NCBI GenBank assembly: GCA_035578175.1
Contig: JAQMRL010000008.1
Span: 7,540,883 to 7,604,882 of the forward strand
Source: Catonia carolina
Taxonomy: Eukaryota; Arthropoda; Insecta; Hemiptera; Achilidae
Length of the DNA: 64,000 bases
Direction of reading: 5' to 3'
The position numbers and the translations under genes were made by a program. This document shows positions 54,180 to 64,000 of this stretch, one piece after another. Below the pieces are notes generated by a model. The model made no database searches, had not been told where the DNA came from, and saw only the letters and a list, made by a program, of their open reading frames with translations. The first letter of the stretch is position 1. Every line of letters starts with the position of its first letter.

Positions 54180-54996
54180 AATATATAACCTCATTTTAAT
54201 CATGAGTGAATGACGCAAAATGAAAATCAATCTCTGTACAACTTGAAAATACGAAAAATAAGGAATTGCCGCTAAACAAGGTTCTTTAGAAAAAAATGTT
54301 TAAAATAAAAATTGTAAAGTTCGGTATTTCCTATAACTTTGATTATATGATTTTTTGACGTAAAATTCATACTAAGACCGCAATCTTAAAAAATCCCATA
54401 CGTTTACCGATTTTGATGAAAAAAAAACAAAAAATCATTAATTGCCGCTCAAGTAAACGTTGTAGAAAACATCTTTGAAATAAAATTTGTTGGGTTTTTA
54501 AATTTTTACATTTTTAATTATTATTTATACTTTTGACCTAGAGTGTAGGCTATATTGAAGGCAGCAATCTTAAAAAAACCATTTTTTTTCTACGAGAACA
54601 CAACCTTCCCAAGAAATTCAGCAAATATGGCGCTTATTTTATTTTTTAGAACGCAAAAAAATGTAGTAATTGAGGCGGTTTTTAAAACAAAATCGTAGAT
54701 AGGAGCCGTTTTTGAGAAAACCGTTAAAAATGAAAATTCGCACGATAAAACTACTACTTCCGGTTGACCGATTTTGATGAAAATATTTGCGTCGGATCCC
54801 ATAGTGGTACGTAACTTAAGTTTAAAATTTTAACTTCGTTCAATATTCCGTTTTTGAGACATTTTATTTAAACACATACAGATGAACTGCTAAAAAAACT
54901 TTTTTTTTGGGGTTAACTCGTTTCCGAAAATTCGACATTAAAACAATATTTTCCTTCCCTATATAGGGTATTTATACAGGGCAAGAGAAAGTAAAA
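54180..54996 (+). mobile_element. R1 copy, old and diverged
   Basis: CATTTTAATCATGAGTGAAT through CCGCTAAACAAGGTTC, CTTCCGGTTGACCGATTTTG and the end GGGCAAGAGAAAGT (about 54980-54993). The CA tract is reduced to ACACATACAGA. Confidence 0.8.
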
Positions 54997-55307
54997 AAAA
55001 ATGATACACGTCGAGATGGTAGATACTAAGTTTATGACGTCTATAGAAAAATTTCAATTAAGCTACCGTAAATTTAATGTACACATGGTTGAGCTTAAAT
55101 TTAATTTACTTTTGTATTAATTTATTAAAATTAAGTACAGTTCTGAGAGAGAGAGGGGAGGGGAGAGAGATAGATTGGGTGAATCGTGGGAAAGAAAAAG
55201 AGGGGTGAGAGTAAGCACCGGTAAATTTTTACCTTGTAATTAGCAACAACACCATTTTTACAACTTAAGTTCTAAACTATTTGTAAAATTATTAGAAAGC
55301 TTCCTGG

Positions 55308-55368
<61 letters not shown>

Positions 55369-55677
55369 CTTTTATTTGTGTTATGCTTACATTTTAGGCC
55401 TACCTACAAAGAAGATTTAGTCTCGCGTCATCACCTGAGTTTTCTGCTGTGTGTATTTCTCTACAAATCTATTATAAGATTTTTATTGCCGTTCCTGTGA
55501 AACAAAACGTTTTTATCTGTTGTAACATCATTTTATTTTAGTGTAGTTCTGTTTTGTTTTTACTGTAAAAATATATTTAATTGTTTTTCCTGCATCTGTA
55601 CCGTAATTGTAATCTTTTAAAATAATCTTAAGTATTATACAAAACAGAAGAAATTGAACATGTAAATTTTACAAGTT
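54997..55677. other. AT-rich intronic DNA with microsatellites
   Basis: A (GA)n-rich patch at 55146-55172 and a (TG)n tract at 55309-55367. No gene recognised. Confidence 0.55.
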
Positions 55678-55833
55678 GAAAGGTTCTGACACGAACATTT
55701 TATTAACATTTTCATTAAAATCTGTAACCGGAGGTGCTAGAAATACGAGTAATTTTTTATTTTTTTTTTCAATTTTCTCAAAAATGGCTCCTACGATTCC
55801 ATTTAAAATTGCCTCATTTATTTTTACAATTTT
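55678..55833 (-). mobile_element. R1 fragment cut by SINE2
   Basis: AGGTTCTGACACGAACATTT, TTTTCATTAAAATCTGTAAC, TTTTCTCAAAAATGGCTCC match the middle of R1; the sequence ends at the SINE2 target site. Confidence 0.65.
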
Positions 55834-56228
55834 GTTGTTGTTTAGGTCATCAGCCGAAAGGCTGGTTTGAACCTGTAGAGGTTTTACTAAGTAAAACGAG
55901 GAGTGAGGTGGTTTACCATTGCCTTCCTCACTGAGTGGAAAAGTACTTTTATCAGCATGCCGGGCCCTCTGAAAAGCATATATTTTCCACTCTGCAAATG
56001 ACACCTTTACTTCATTCACCACAGGGTCTGGCTGTATAATGAAATTCATTACTTTCAGAGGAGACAACTCTGATTAGTGTCTTTTACACCTCTACCTCTT
56101 CTGTTCTTAAATGATTCAGTCATTTAATTGGCTGACCATGTGATAAGAAACAGAACTATTTATTTTAGCCCAGCAACGAACAGATTGAGTGTAAATAATC
56201 TGACACTCCACCTGTCTGTTATGGGCAA
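55834..56228 (-). mobile_element. SINE2, full copy with 11-bp TSD
   Basis: An exact TTTACAATTTT duplication is at 55823-55833 and 56229-56239. All landmarks are present; this copy defines the family boundaries and a length of about 395 bp. Confidence 0.92.
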
Positions 56229-56312
56229 TTTACAATTTTATTCAAGTAAATATTATCTAATTGTAAATGACCATTTTAATGGTTTAGTTAAGTTTAATTC
56301 AAGACAATTAAA

Positions 56313-56622
56313 GTCAGGTCAGCCAATTAAATGACTGAATCATTTAAGAACAGAAGGGGTAGAGGTGTAAAAGATACTAATCAGAGTTATCTCGTTTGAA
56401 AGTAATCCATTTCATTATACAGCCAGACCCTGTGGTGAATAAAGTAAAGGTGTCATTTGCAGGATGGAAAATATGTGCTTTTCAGAGGGCCCGGCATGCT
56501 GATAAGCGTAATTTTCCACTCAGTGAGGAAGGCAATGGTAAACCACCTCACTCCTCGTTTTACTTAGTAAAACCTCTACAGGTTCAAACCAGCTTTTTGC
56601 CTGATGACCTAAACAACAACAA
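56313..56622 (+). mobile_element. SINE2, 5' truncated
   Basis: Starts in GTCAGCCAATTAAATGACTG and continues to the tail CTGATGACCTAAACAACAA. Inverted relative to the preceding copy. Confidence 0.85.
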
Positions 56623-57614
56623 TTCAAGACGTAAGTTTGTCAACATTTTGTAATCAATTTAATTTAAGTAGCGTAATATTATAGTAATTTATTAACAACT
56701 AGATCCCGAAAGAACTAGATTAAATATCACAATATGATCACCCGCCAATTTTATTTACTAACACTATAATTATTACTGAATATTGAAATAATATTTTGAT
56801 ATTTTTTTGTCTTCATAATATGATATATTATCGTGATTATTCATCTCAACAAAATAAAAAATGTCAAATTTGGATTCCTTTTTTATTAATATTATAATAT
56901 TTTAGCCCAATTTTAATTGTTTCTTTATATGACGGATGAAGGACACACACACACACTCTCTCAAACATAAAATAAATTCATTATTTATTTCTATTTTTAA
57001 TAATAATAATAATACATCATTGTAATACAATAAGGCATTTAATAAACTAACAAAACTACTTATATAAAACACTCATCACTTCCGAAACGAAATAACCTAC
57101 AAAATAAAAAAAGAAATCTTTAGAAATATTTAGATTTGACCACACCACACACGCTGATGACAGATACATTGTGGCAGTTCCATTTATTTATTTATTTATT
57201 TATTTACTTTTTCATTTTGTAAAAATCTAACGATTTACATAAATTCCGTTTATATAAATATAAAGTTATATAGGAAATATAATAATAAAATAATTATAAT
57301 ATAAAACAAATATATTATAATACATTTGTATATTATTTTTATGTTTTAAAAAAATATATCAGTTATGTAAAATATAATGTATAAATTTAAATTCCGAACA
57401 TAACTTTTTAATAGTCTCATTAATTGTTTAAATTCTTCTTTGGAGGCTTAAACATAAATATATATAGTATATAATTATATCTCTATTATAAAAAAGATTT
57501 TTTCTTAGAAAAAGAAAAACTAATATAGCAGATTTATAACTTATTCCAAAAGAAAAATTAATGAATGGAATTTAAAAAAATAGTGGAATGATAATACTGT
57601 AAAATATAGAGGTA
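56623..57614. other. AT-rich intronic DNA
   Basis: No gene. Contains a (TAA)n patch near 56998-57013 and a (TTTA)n tract at 57182-57205. Confidence 0.55.
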
Positions 57615-58265
57615 AAAAGCTGGTGTGAAACACTTACACGACTTTCTCTTTCCAATGTAAATAATTAAAATTATAACATGTTTTAATCATGAGTAAAAAA
57701 ATGTAAAATGAAAAACATAACCTAATTTTAATTAGTGAATGATACTAAATGAAAATTAACTTCTATTCGTTTAAAAAATTCGGAAAAATTAATGCTTTTA
57801 TAATTTTTATAAAAGGTTCTTAATATCCTTTAACATAGATTGTATACATTTTCTCGAAAATTGCACATTAAGGCCAAAATATTAAAAAAATTTCAATTTT
57901 TTAACCGATTTTAATGACCAAAACATAGTAAATTACTAATTGATGTTAAACTAAGCGCTTTATGAAAAAATTATTAAATAAAAATTATAAGTTATTTTTT
58001 AATTCTCTACAACTTTATAAACGCTTTTGCCGAAAAATGCATACTAAGGCCGCAATTTAAAAAGAAAAACATTTTTACCGTGAGAGCAGAGTCTTCTCAA
58101 GAATTTCAGCAGATATGACGCTTCCCCTATTTTGTAGAGCATAATAAATTTAGTAAATAAACCGATTTAAAACAAAATCGTTGGCGCCGTTTTAGTAAAA
58201 TCGCACGATCAACTACTAGGTACTTTCAGTACCGATTTGATGAAAGAGTTCGTGTCGGGTTCCCT
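57615..58265 (+). mobile_element. R1 copy, old, right end lost
   Basis: GGTGTGAAACACTTACACGAC and TTTCTCTTTCCAATG at the left; two internal halves recognisable; stops at GTTCGTGTCGGGTTCCC, just before R3. Confidence 0.75.
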
Positions 58266-58279
58266 AATGGTCCATATCC

Positions 58280-59000
58280 TTAAGGAAAGATGGCACGATG
58301 GTTTTAACTCAAAATTTCGATTTTTTGTTTTTTATGTTTTTCAATAGTTTAGGCCTAGAATTACCAAAAAAACTCTAAATTACGCCAAAAAAATAATTTT
58401 TTTATGAAAAAATTAAGTTTTCATCAAGTTTACACAGAAACCAAGAACAAATATATTTCACAATTTTATGCTTCTCGTTTTAGTGCAAAGAAAATTATAG
58501 TTTTTAAAATATCTGTATCACTGTTTTTTGTATTCTCAGCTTTCTAAACAACTGTTGATGGGAAATTTACTTGTTTTTGTATTTTTTTTTGATTTGTGGC
58601 TTCTTGTTTCTTGCGTTTTCCCGTAAATTTAGATTTTTAAAACTAGGTACATTTTTCTCAGAAACCAATAAATCTACCAGGCCGAAATTTTTACCAGTTA
58701 ATTATCTTGTATATCCACATATAACTACATTTTTATGACTTCCTCAGGTGCTCCAAAAATTAGAAATACGCAAAAAACGTAGAAAAAAATTTGTAAAAAT
58801 GTTATGTTATTCGTAATACTTATTTTTAAAAAATGGTATGGTCCAAAGATTAAATTGAAAAAATGTCAGTAGCTCGAGAAGAAACCCGACACTTATGGTG
58901 TGTAAAGTCTAATTTCCCTATCTTTTACCAATTGTATGAAAAATGTACCTAAAATAGCAAATTTAAAATTGGCGGGGTACAAAGTATAGTCTCCTCTTAA
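58280..59000. mobile_element. R3 element with TTAA at both ends
   Basis: TTAA at 58280-58283 and 58997-59000. Weak inverted ends (GGAAAGATGG left; GAGGAGACTATA when the right end is reversed). The copy at 10128 reads GGAGAGACTG at its left end, which fits the right end better. Non-coding. TTAA targets suggest a piggyBac-like MITE, but the evidence is thin. Confidence 0.55.
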
Positions 59001-59785
59001 GTCCCTAGTTTTAATTTTTTAATTATTTCGTTCTTCAGTTAGACTATTTTATTCACACACATACACATAGACAAATTTTCCAATGTCTATCAACTTCTCT
59101 ATTTATATTATTCGTTTCTAATATATTTCCAAAATAATTTCTATATTACTTATAGTGTGTTTTAAATTAAGTGGAATACTGGGGGAAATATTTTGTAAAA
59201 AAATGATATTTGAAATATTTTAAATTACAAAATTTATAATGTACGTACCTTTAAGAGAATATTGTGTAGCTATATTAAAAATACACAAAATTTTAACACA
59301 AAAAAAATTAAACATAAAAAAATCGAACTTTTTTTGCTAATTTAAAAAATATATATAAGATTGCAGTGTACCGTACGATGCACGTTTAGAAACTGAAAGC
59401 ATTGATTAACTTTTCAATTCATATTAGTGTAGAAGTTTAAAACTCACTCGAGAAGACTTGGCATAGCAACAATGTAACAATTTACAGGTTAGCCAACATA
59501 TGCAATTTTCTATAAACAGATGTAAATAAATATTTATTTAAAGAATTTAAAGAGAATAACAAAATAGTGCAATAGTTTATATGAATGGAATTTCTGTTTG
59601 TGTATACAGGATCATTTTGTTACTTTCTCAAGTGTATTTGTAAATCAAAAAATATATTGTAAAAAAGAAGAAATCATTGTTGTTTGGTAAAATATTATGT
59701 AGGCTACTTATATAACGACCTGAAGCCAAAAAAGTTATTTTTTTATGGGTATCTATCCGTACGCACACGCGTGTTTTTCGATCTG
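59001..59785. other. AT-rich intronic DNA, no feature recognised
   Basis: No gene or shared repeat recognised. Confidence 0.5.
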
Positions 59786-60177
59786 TTGTTGTTGTTTAGG
59801 TCATCAGCCAAAAAGCTGGTTTGAACCTGTAGAGGTTTTACTAAGTAAAACGAGGAGTGAGGTAGTTTACCATTGCCTTCCTCACTGAGTGGAAAAGTAT
59901 ACTTATCAGCATACCGGGCCCTCTGAAAAGCACATATTTTCCACTCTGCAAATGACACCTTCACTTCATTCACCACAGGGTCTGGCTGTATAATGAAATT
60001 CATTACTTTCAGAGGAGATAACTCTGATTAGTGCCTTTTACACCTCTACCTCTTCTGTTCTTAAATGATTCAGCCATTTAATTGGGTGACCATGTGATAA
60101 GAAACAGAACTATTTATTTTAGCCCTGCAACAAACAGATTGAGAGTAAATAATTTGACACTCCACCTGTCTGTTATG
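59786..60177 (-). mobile_element. SINE2, full copy with short TSD
   Basis: GTTGTTTAGGTCATCAGCCA to CCACCTGTCTGTTATG. GATCTGT lies on both sides (59780-59786 and 60177-60183). Confidence 0.85.
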
Positions 60178-60367
60178 ATCTGTAACCAAAAATTGGTGTT
60201 TTTAAAAATATGCAACCGTAACATTAATAAAATAAAAGTACCGCATTTCATGTATCCTTACATAATCTTTTGGGAAAACTGTATTCAATTGTATTTGTAA
60301 CAATTAAAATTTCGTTATTGTGCACCAAAGCTATTCCAGAGTCCATTCTTTTCTGTTGTATCAACTA

Positions 60368-60425
60368 TGTCGTTCTCCAAAAACGAACGTGTGTTTATTT
60401 TTGAGACTTATTCTTCAGGTTTCTC
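60368..60425 (+). pseudogene. Mariner-like transposase N-terminal scrap
   Basis: ATG at 60368 opens a frame reading MSFSKNERVFIFETYSSG. This matches the start of the transposase at 1265 (MVFSKDERVFIIESYCAY) at most positions. Similarity stops after about 18 codons, so only the beginning survives. The family is the same or a close relative. Confidence 0.65.
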
Positions 60426-60867
60426 CTTGTCTTTGGAGAGATAACTCCTAAGTGAAAGGCAGCAGGGCCAGATTTTTATAGGGTCCGCTTTTTATAAATT
60501 TTTTATCAGATTTAATTTCAGTTATTTTTATTTTAAAATATTTTGTAATAATTATAAAATCAAGATTTATCCCAGGAGGTACCTTTTTTTTGAAAAAAAA
60601 AATACGTTCACAGGTCGATATATATTTATACGATGCTAAAATTTTGGAAAATGTTAGTAGTAATTTAAGTTACTAAACGAATAAGTCTATCTAGTATCCA
60701 CACCTGTTCAATAAATTAACTGTCAAATGATTTTTGGCTATTCAAACACTTTTTCGTATGTTATACTAAAATTTAAAATTTATTTTTTTAAGTTGAAATA
60801 TTATAGAGTAGGTAAAATTGAATATAATAAGTTGAAATTATAATATTTTTATAAATTTTTCATACAG
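60426..60867. other. AT-rich DNA, no feature recognised
   Basis: No coding or repeat signal recognised. Confidence 0.5.
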
Positions 60868-61298
60868 GAAAAATTTCTTAAAACACTAAGTTTGGAGTGT
60901 AGCATTATACGGGAGTGAAACGTGGGTGATAGGGTCTGTTAAAAGGAAGAGGATAAAAGCTTTTGAAATATGGTGTTATGAGAAAATGTTAAAAAATTAG
61001 GTGGGTGGATAAAATATGTAATTTAGAAGTTCTTAGACGAGTGGATGAAAAAGAAGTATTTGGAAACACCTTACCAGAAGAAAGGATAGGCCAGTGGGGC
61101 ATATCTTAAGACATCTATGAATAATGGAGGGTAATATTGATGGAATGAATTGTAGGGGGAGGCAAAGGTTAGAATATTTAAACCAAATTACAAAAGATGT
61201 AGGGTGTTACAGGTATGTAGATATGTAACAATTTGCGGAAGATAGAACAGCTTGGAGAAATGCATCAAACCAGTCGAGAGATTGATGACAAAAAAAAG
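60868..61298 (+). mobile_element. LINE-A, second copy, decayed
   Basis: Closely follows 4905-5340: GTAGCATTATACGGGAGTG, AACGTGGGTGATAGGG, AGGTGGGTGGATAAAAT, AGAGGGAGGCAAAG-type sequence, GATGTAGGGTGTTACAGG, and the end CATCAAACCAGTCGAGAGA. Small indels and a TAA break the reading frame. The hairpin reads CAGTC-GAGA-GATTG (one G:U pair), then TGATGAC and eight A. A 5'-truncated dead copy. Confidence 0.88.
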
Positions 61299-61914
61299 TA
61301 TGGAGTTCTTTGAGAATGTGGTTATTTGTCATGTACCAGGGCGCAACTGTTAGAGCTCGGAGAATCTTTGACTGAAAAGGCTGAATGATTTTAAATATTT
61401 GAGTTACTGGATGAACGCCACAGCTGAATAATTAATTTATTATTTACTTGTTTGTATCACTGTTGTTTGTTTTGTTCTGATTACTTTTATTGTTAATACT
61501 GTTTGTAAATATCTAAAATTCTATGCACATTCGAGAAATATTATGTTAAAAGTTAAAGAGTATTGTCCTGTTTTCAAAAAAAAGTTAATTTTTTTTGTCT
61601 GATTTACTTGTAATGTTCCGGTACATGTATTAAATGCAGTGGATATTTGCCCAAATTAATTTAATCCTAGACATTGCTATAGTGTATGTAGTATCAACAG
61701 GCGGGTTGATCATTGCCAAACTACAGGACTACATAAATGTACTTGCAAACTCCGGGTAGGCCGATACTGTGGGGCTCTAGGGGCCACCACTGTCACCCTG
61801 CAGTAGAAACCTAACTGCAGCTGAGGGAGAGCTGGCCTGAACCCGGTAACCGAGCCGTTGCTCTTCGGGCACCGTTTTCAACACGCCGGTTCACCGCTTC
61901 CAACCACCAACAAC
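61299..61914. other. Unassigned sequence before the minisatellite
   Basis: AT-rich to 61670, then GC-richer from 61740 (CTCCGGGTAGGCCGATACTG, CCTGCAG, CCGGTAACCGAGCCG). The GC-richer part may be the unique 5' side of an element that contains the 33-bp repeats. No protein recognised. Confidence 0.45.
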
Positions 61915-62460
61915 GGCCCATTTCAGGGCCACCAACACAACCCAAAACAACTCTTTTCCGGGCCAACCACAAAACACACCAGGCCCTTTTCAGTGCCACC
62001 AACACAACCCAAACACCCATTTTCAGGGCCACCAACACAACCCAAACAGCCCTTTTCAGGGCCACCAACACAACTCAAACAGCCCCTTTCAGGACCACCA
62101 ACACAACCCAAACAGCCCCTTTCAAGACCACCAACACAACCCAAACAGCCCTTTTCAGGGCCACCAACACAACCCAAAATAACTCTTTTCCGGGCCAACC
62201 ACAAAACACACCAGGCCCTTTTCAGGGCCACCAACAAACCCAGACAGCCCTTTTCAGGGCCACCAACACAACACAAACAGCCCTTTTCAGGGCCACCAAC
62301 ATAACCCAAACGGCCTTTTTCAGGGCCACTAACACAACCCAAACGGCCTTTTTCAGGGCCACCAACACAACCCGAACAGCCATTTCAGGGCCACCAACAC
62401 AACCCAAACTGCCCTTTTCAGGACCACCAAAACAACCCAAACAACCCTTTTATAGGGCCA
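61915..62460 (+). repeat. 33-bp minisatellite, about 16 units
   Basis: The unit is close to GGGCCACCAACACAACCCAA followed by ACAGCCCTTTTCA. A variant with GGGCCAACCACAAAACACAC appears twice, 232 bp apart (about 7 units), which shows a higher-order pattern. Because 33 is a multiple of three, frames stay open on both strands (plus-strand 11-residue unit SGPPTQPKQPF). The units decay beyond 62440. Confidence 0.92.
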
Positions 62461-63170
62461 CCAAACCGCTACGTACAACGGTCCTTCTCAGGACCTCTAA
62501 CTAATTCAACGATTCTTTTCAGGGCCATCAATGTCGCAAGCAAGGTTTTGCCAAGTATCGTCGGCCCCGTTCATTGTTATAGCATTGTTTTTAAGACAAA
62601 TGACACAAGTATTGAAAAAAAATGTCAAAAATCTTATGAGATACTTAGCCAAATTGAAACAATCACAAATCAATTAATCATATGTTCACACGCCTATTGA
62701 TTTTACAAGGACTTTAATGTTGTTAGTTAAAAGCAGAATGGTGTTGATCTTTAAGTCCTGAATTAAGAAATGCATCTTCACCGACTCTATCAATCTTAAT
62801 AGTGTAATTATGGTTGAAAGAATACAAACAATTTTGGCAAACAATTCTACTCTTTTCTCTGATGTAGGTATTATTTATTATTTATTTTTAACATTTCTAA
62901 ATGCAACATTTTCAAAATAGTATCTTTTTTCTTCTTCTTACTCCTCTTTTATTGTCTAACAAAGATAGTATTGTTTTAATGAAAATTGTTTATTGTTATC
63001 TATATGTTAAAGATGCAACATTCTATGTACTAATGCTGTTGGAAACCTCCCAATAATTTATCATTGTCACTGGTTGAAGTCTGTTATTTATCAATGAATT
63101 CGTGATAAAATTTTCATTTTAATACTGTAAATTCCCGGTTAACTGAAAACCGGGTTATTTTGAACGATCG
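62461..63170. other. AT-rich intronic DNA, no feature recognised
   Basis: 62480-62540 holds decayed relatives of the 33-bp unit (CTTTTCAGGGCCATCAA). The rest shows no gene or repeat. Confidence 0.5.
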
Positions 63171-63640
63171 AAAGTTATTTTTTAGTTTCTTCTTCTTCTT
63201 CTTCTTCTTCTCCTCCTCCTCCTTCTTTTTCTTCTTCTTCTTCTTCTTCTTCTTCTCCTTCTTCTGCCTTTCAAGGATTAGGCATTTCTACCTGTTCCGA
63301 ACCTCTCAAATCTTTCCATCTCTTTCTCGGGCGTCCTCGTTCTCTTCTGCCCTCCGGCTTATAGCCCAGTGTCTGCTTAGGTATCCTATCCTCCCGCATT
63401 CTGTTTACATGCTCTAACCACTGCATTCTGTTCTGGGATACCTTGTTGTTTATAGAGAAGATGTTGAGTCTTTCCTTACCTTGGTATTCCTGTAACGATC
63501 TTCTCTACTGCACCCATACGTATGTGGAAGAATTTTCATTTCAGATGCTTGCAATCTGCTATCCTCTCGCTTTGATAGCACCCAACTTTTACTGCTATAG
63601 AGTAGGGTCGGCACTATACTTAGTTTTGTATGAAAAAATT
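63171..63640 (-). mobile_element. LINE-B, 5'-truncated copy with expanded (GAA)n tail
   Basis: The minus-strand 3' tail is a 75-bp GAA/GGA tract (63187-63262). Upstream of it the sequence matches the LINE-B at 32112 (TTTCAAGGATTAGGCAT, CTGTTCCGAAC). The minus-strand reading shows an SSKSWVL-like start, NRMQWLEHV and a basic GRPRKRWKDL end, the post-reverse-transcriptase LINE tail. The frame appears to have a few defects. Catalytic motifs are absent. Confidence 0.78.
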
Positions 63641-64000
63641 TTGTTTGAAGTACTCACACGACTTTCTCTTGCAAATGTAAATAATGATTAATATAACCTA
63701 TTGTTAATCATGAGTAAACAATCTAAAATGAAATACATAAATTAATTTTAATCATGAGTGAATGATGCTAAATGAAAATCAACTTCTGTTCAATTTCAAA
63801 AATACCAAAAATCAGTGTCGCCAAACTAGTCTCAGTAGAATAAAATTCTTGAAATAAAATGTATAAATTTTTTTTTAATTTCTTGTAACTTTGATTATAT
63901 ACAATTTTGTCGTGAAGTGTAAACTAAGCTCACAATCTTTAAATAATTTTTACCGATTTTTGATGAACTAAATACAAAAAACTATAAATTGACAATAACT
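63641..64000 (+). mobile_element. R1 copy, truncated by the window end
   Basis: TTTGAAGTACTCACACGACT, TTCTCTTGCAAATG, AATCATGAGTGAATGATG and ATCAGTGTCGCCAAACTAG follow R1 order; it continues past the window. Confidence 0.7.

Noticed and set aside
55669..56067. Recurrent small protein reading FIIQPDPVVNEVKVSFAEWK (also at 47138, 56396, 59743)
   Set aside because: It is a frame inside SINE2 that stays open in some copies and is broken in others; best explained as a SINE by-product.
61811..62440. Overlapping open frames of 70-150 codons on both strands
   Set aside because: They come from a 33-bp repeat whose length is a multiple of three. I kept the repeat and not a protein.

Overview
The window is eukaryotic and reads as insect (arthropod) nuclear DNA. 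It is AT-rich, packed with transposable elements, and carries the 5' end of a fibroblast-growth-factor-like gene whose first intron is very long. The mariner, pogo/Tigger, hAT and insect-type LINE remnants, the tRNA-headed SINEs and the (CA)n-bearing repeats fit a large insect genome, perhaps hemipteroid. I cannot fix the order or species. Nothing bacterial or viral is visible.

Host gene. A GC- and CpG-richer island (about 6.9-7.9 kb) ends in one convincing protein-coding host exon at 7612-7909 (+). It encodes a signal peptide followed by the start of an FGF beta-trefoil core and ends at a GTGAGT donor. I recognise no later FGF exon, so 7910-64000 is best read as intron 1, into which the repeats have inserted.

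Repeats. Family names are local to this report. R1 is a ~950-bp non-coding element with 13-bp inverted ends, a conserved hairpin and a built-in (CA)n tract. SINE1 is ~310 bp with a tRNA-like head containing a palindrome. SINE2 is ~395 bp and has the same 3' hairpin tail as LINE-A. SINE-B is ~180 bp and tRNA-headed. R3 is a TTAA-flanked element. SINE-D is present in two copies. Together they make up most of the window.

DNA transposons: a mariner with perfect 36-bp ends (93-1441), a nearly intact pogo/Tigger element with a PHD-like C-terminus (36122-39144), a hAT remnant (34349-35072), a second Tigger-like shell (44617-45870), and several MITEs. LINE 3' fragments lie at 4843, 20179, 32112, 44863, 60868 and 63171. 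A solo LTR lies at 21379-22028.

Layout. 0-5.6 kb holds mariner, a purine tract, SINE-B, LINE-A and a hAT MITE. 5.9-7.9 kb holds SINE2, SINE1 and the FGF promoter and exon. 8-18 kb is AT-rich intron with R1, SINEs and R3. 18.2-19.0 kb is a GATTA-rich satellite. 20-32.6 kb is nested SINE1, LINE and LTR insertions, an 8-unit 103-bp array and an R1 cluster. 33.8-46 kb holds the hAT and the two Tigger elements. 46-60 kb is a SINE field with two unusually long duplications around SINEs. 60.8-64 kb holds LINE fragments, a 33-bp minisatellite and R1. Many insertions keep exact target-site duplications, so relative ages can be read from nesting. I found no certain new biological system. The strongest leads are the LINE-A/SINE2 tail with a compensatory base pair, the 135-204-bp duplications abutting SINEs, and the R1 family.
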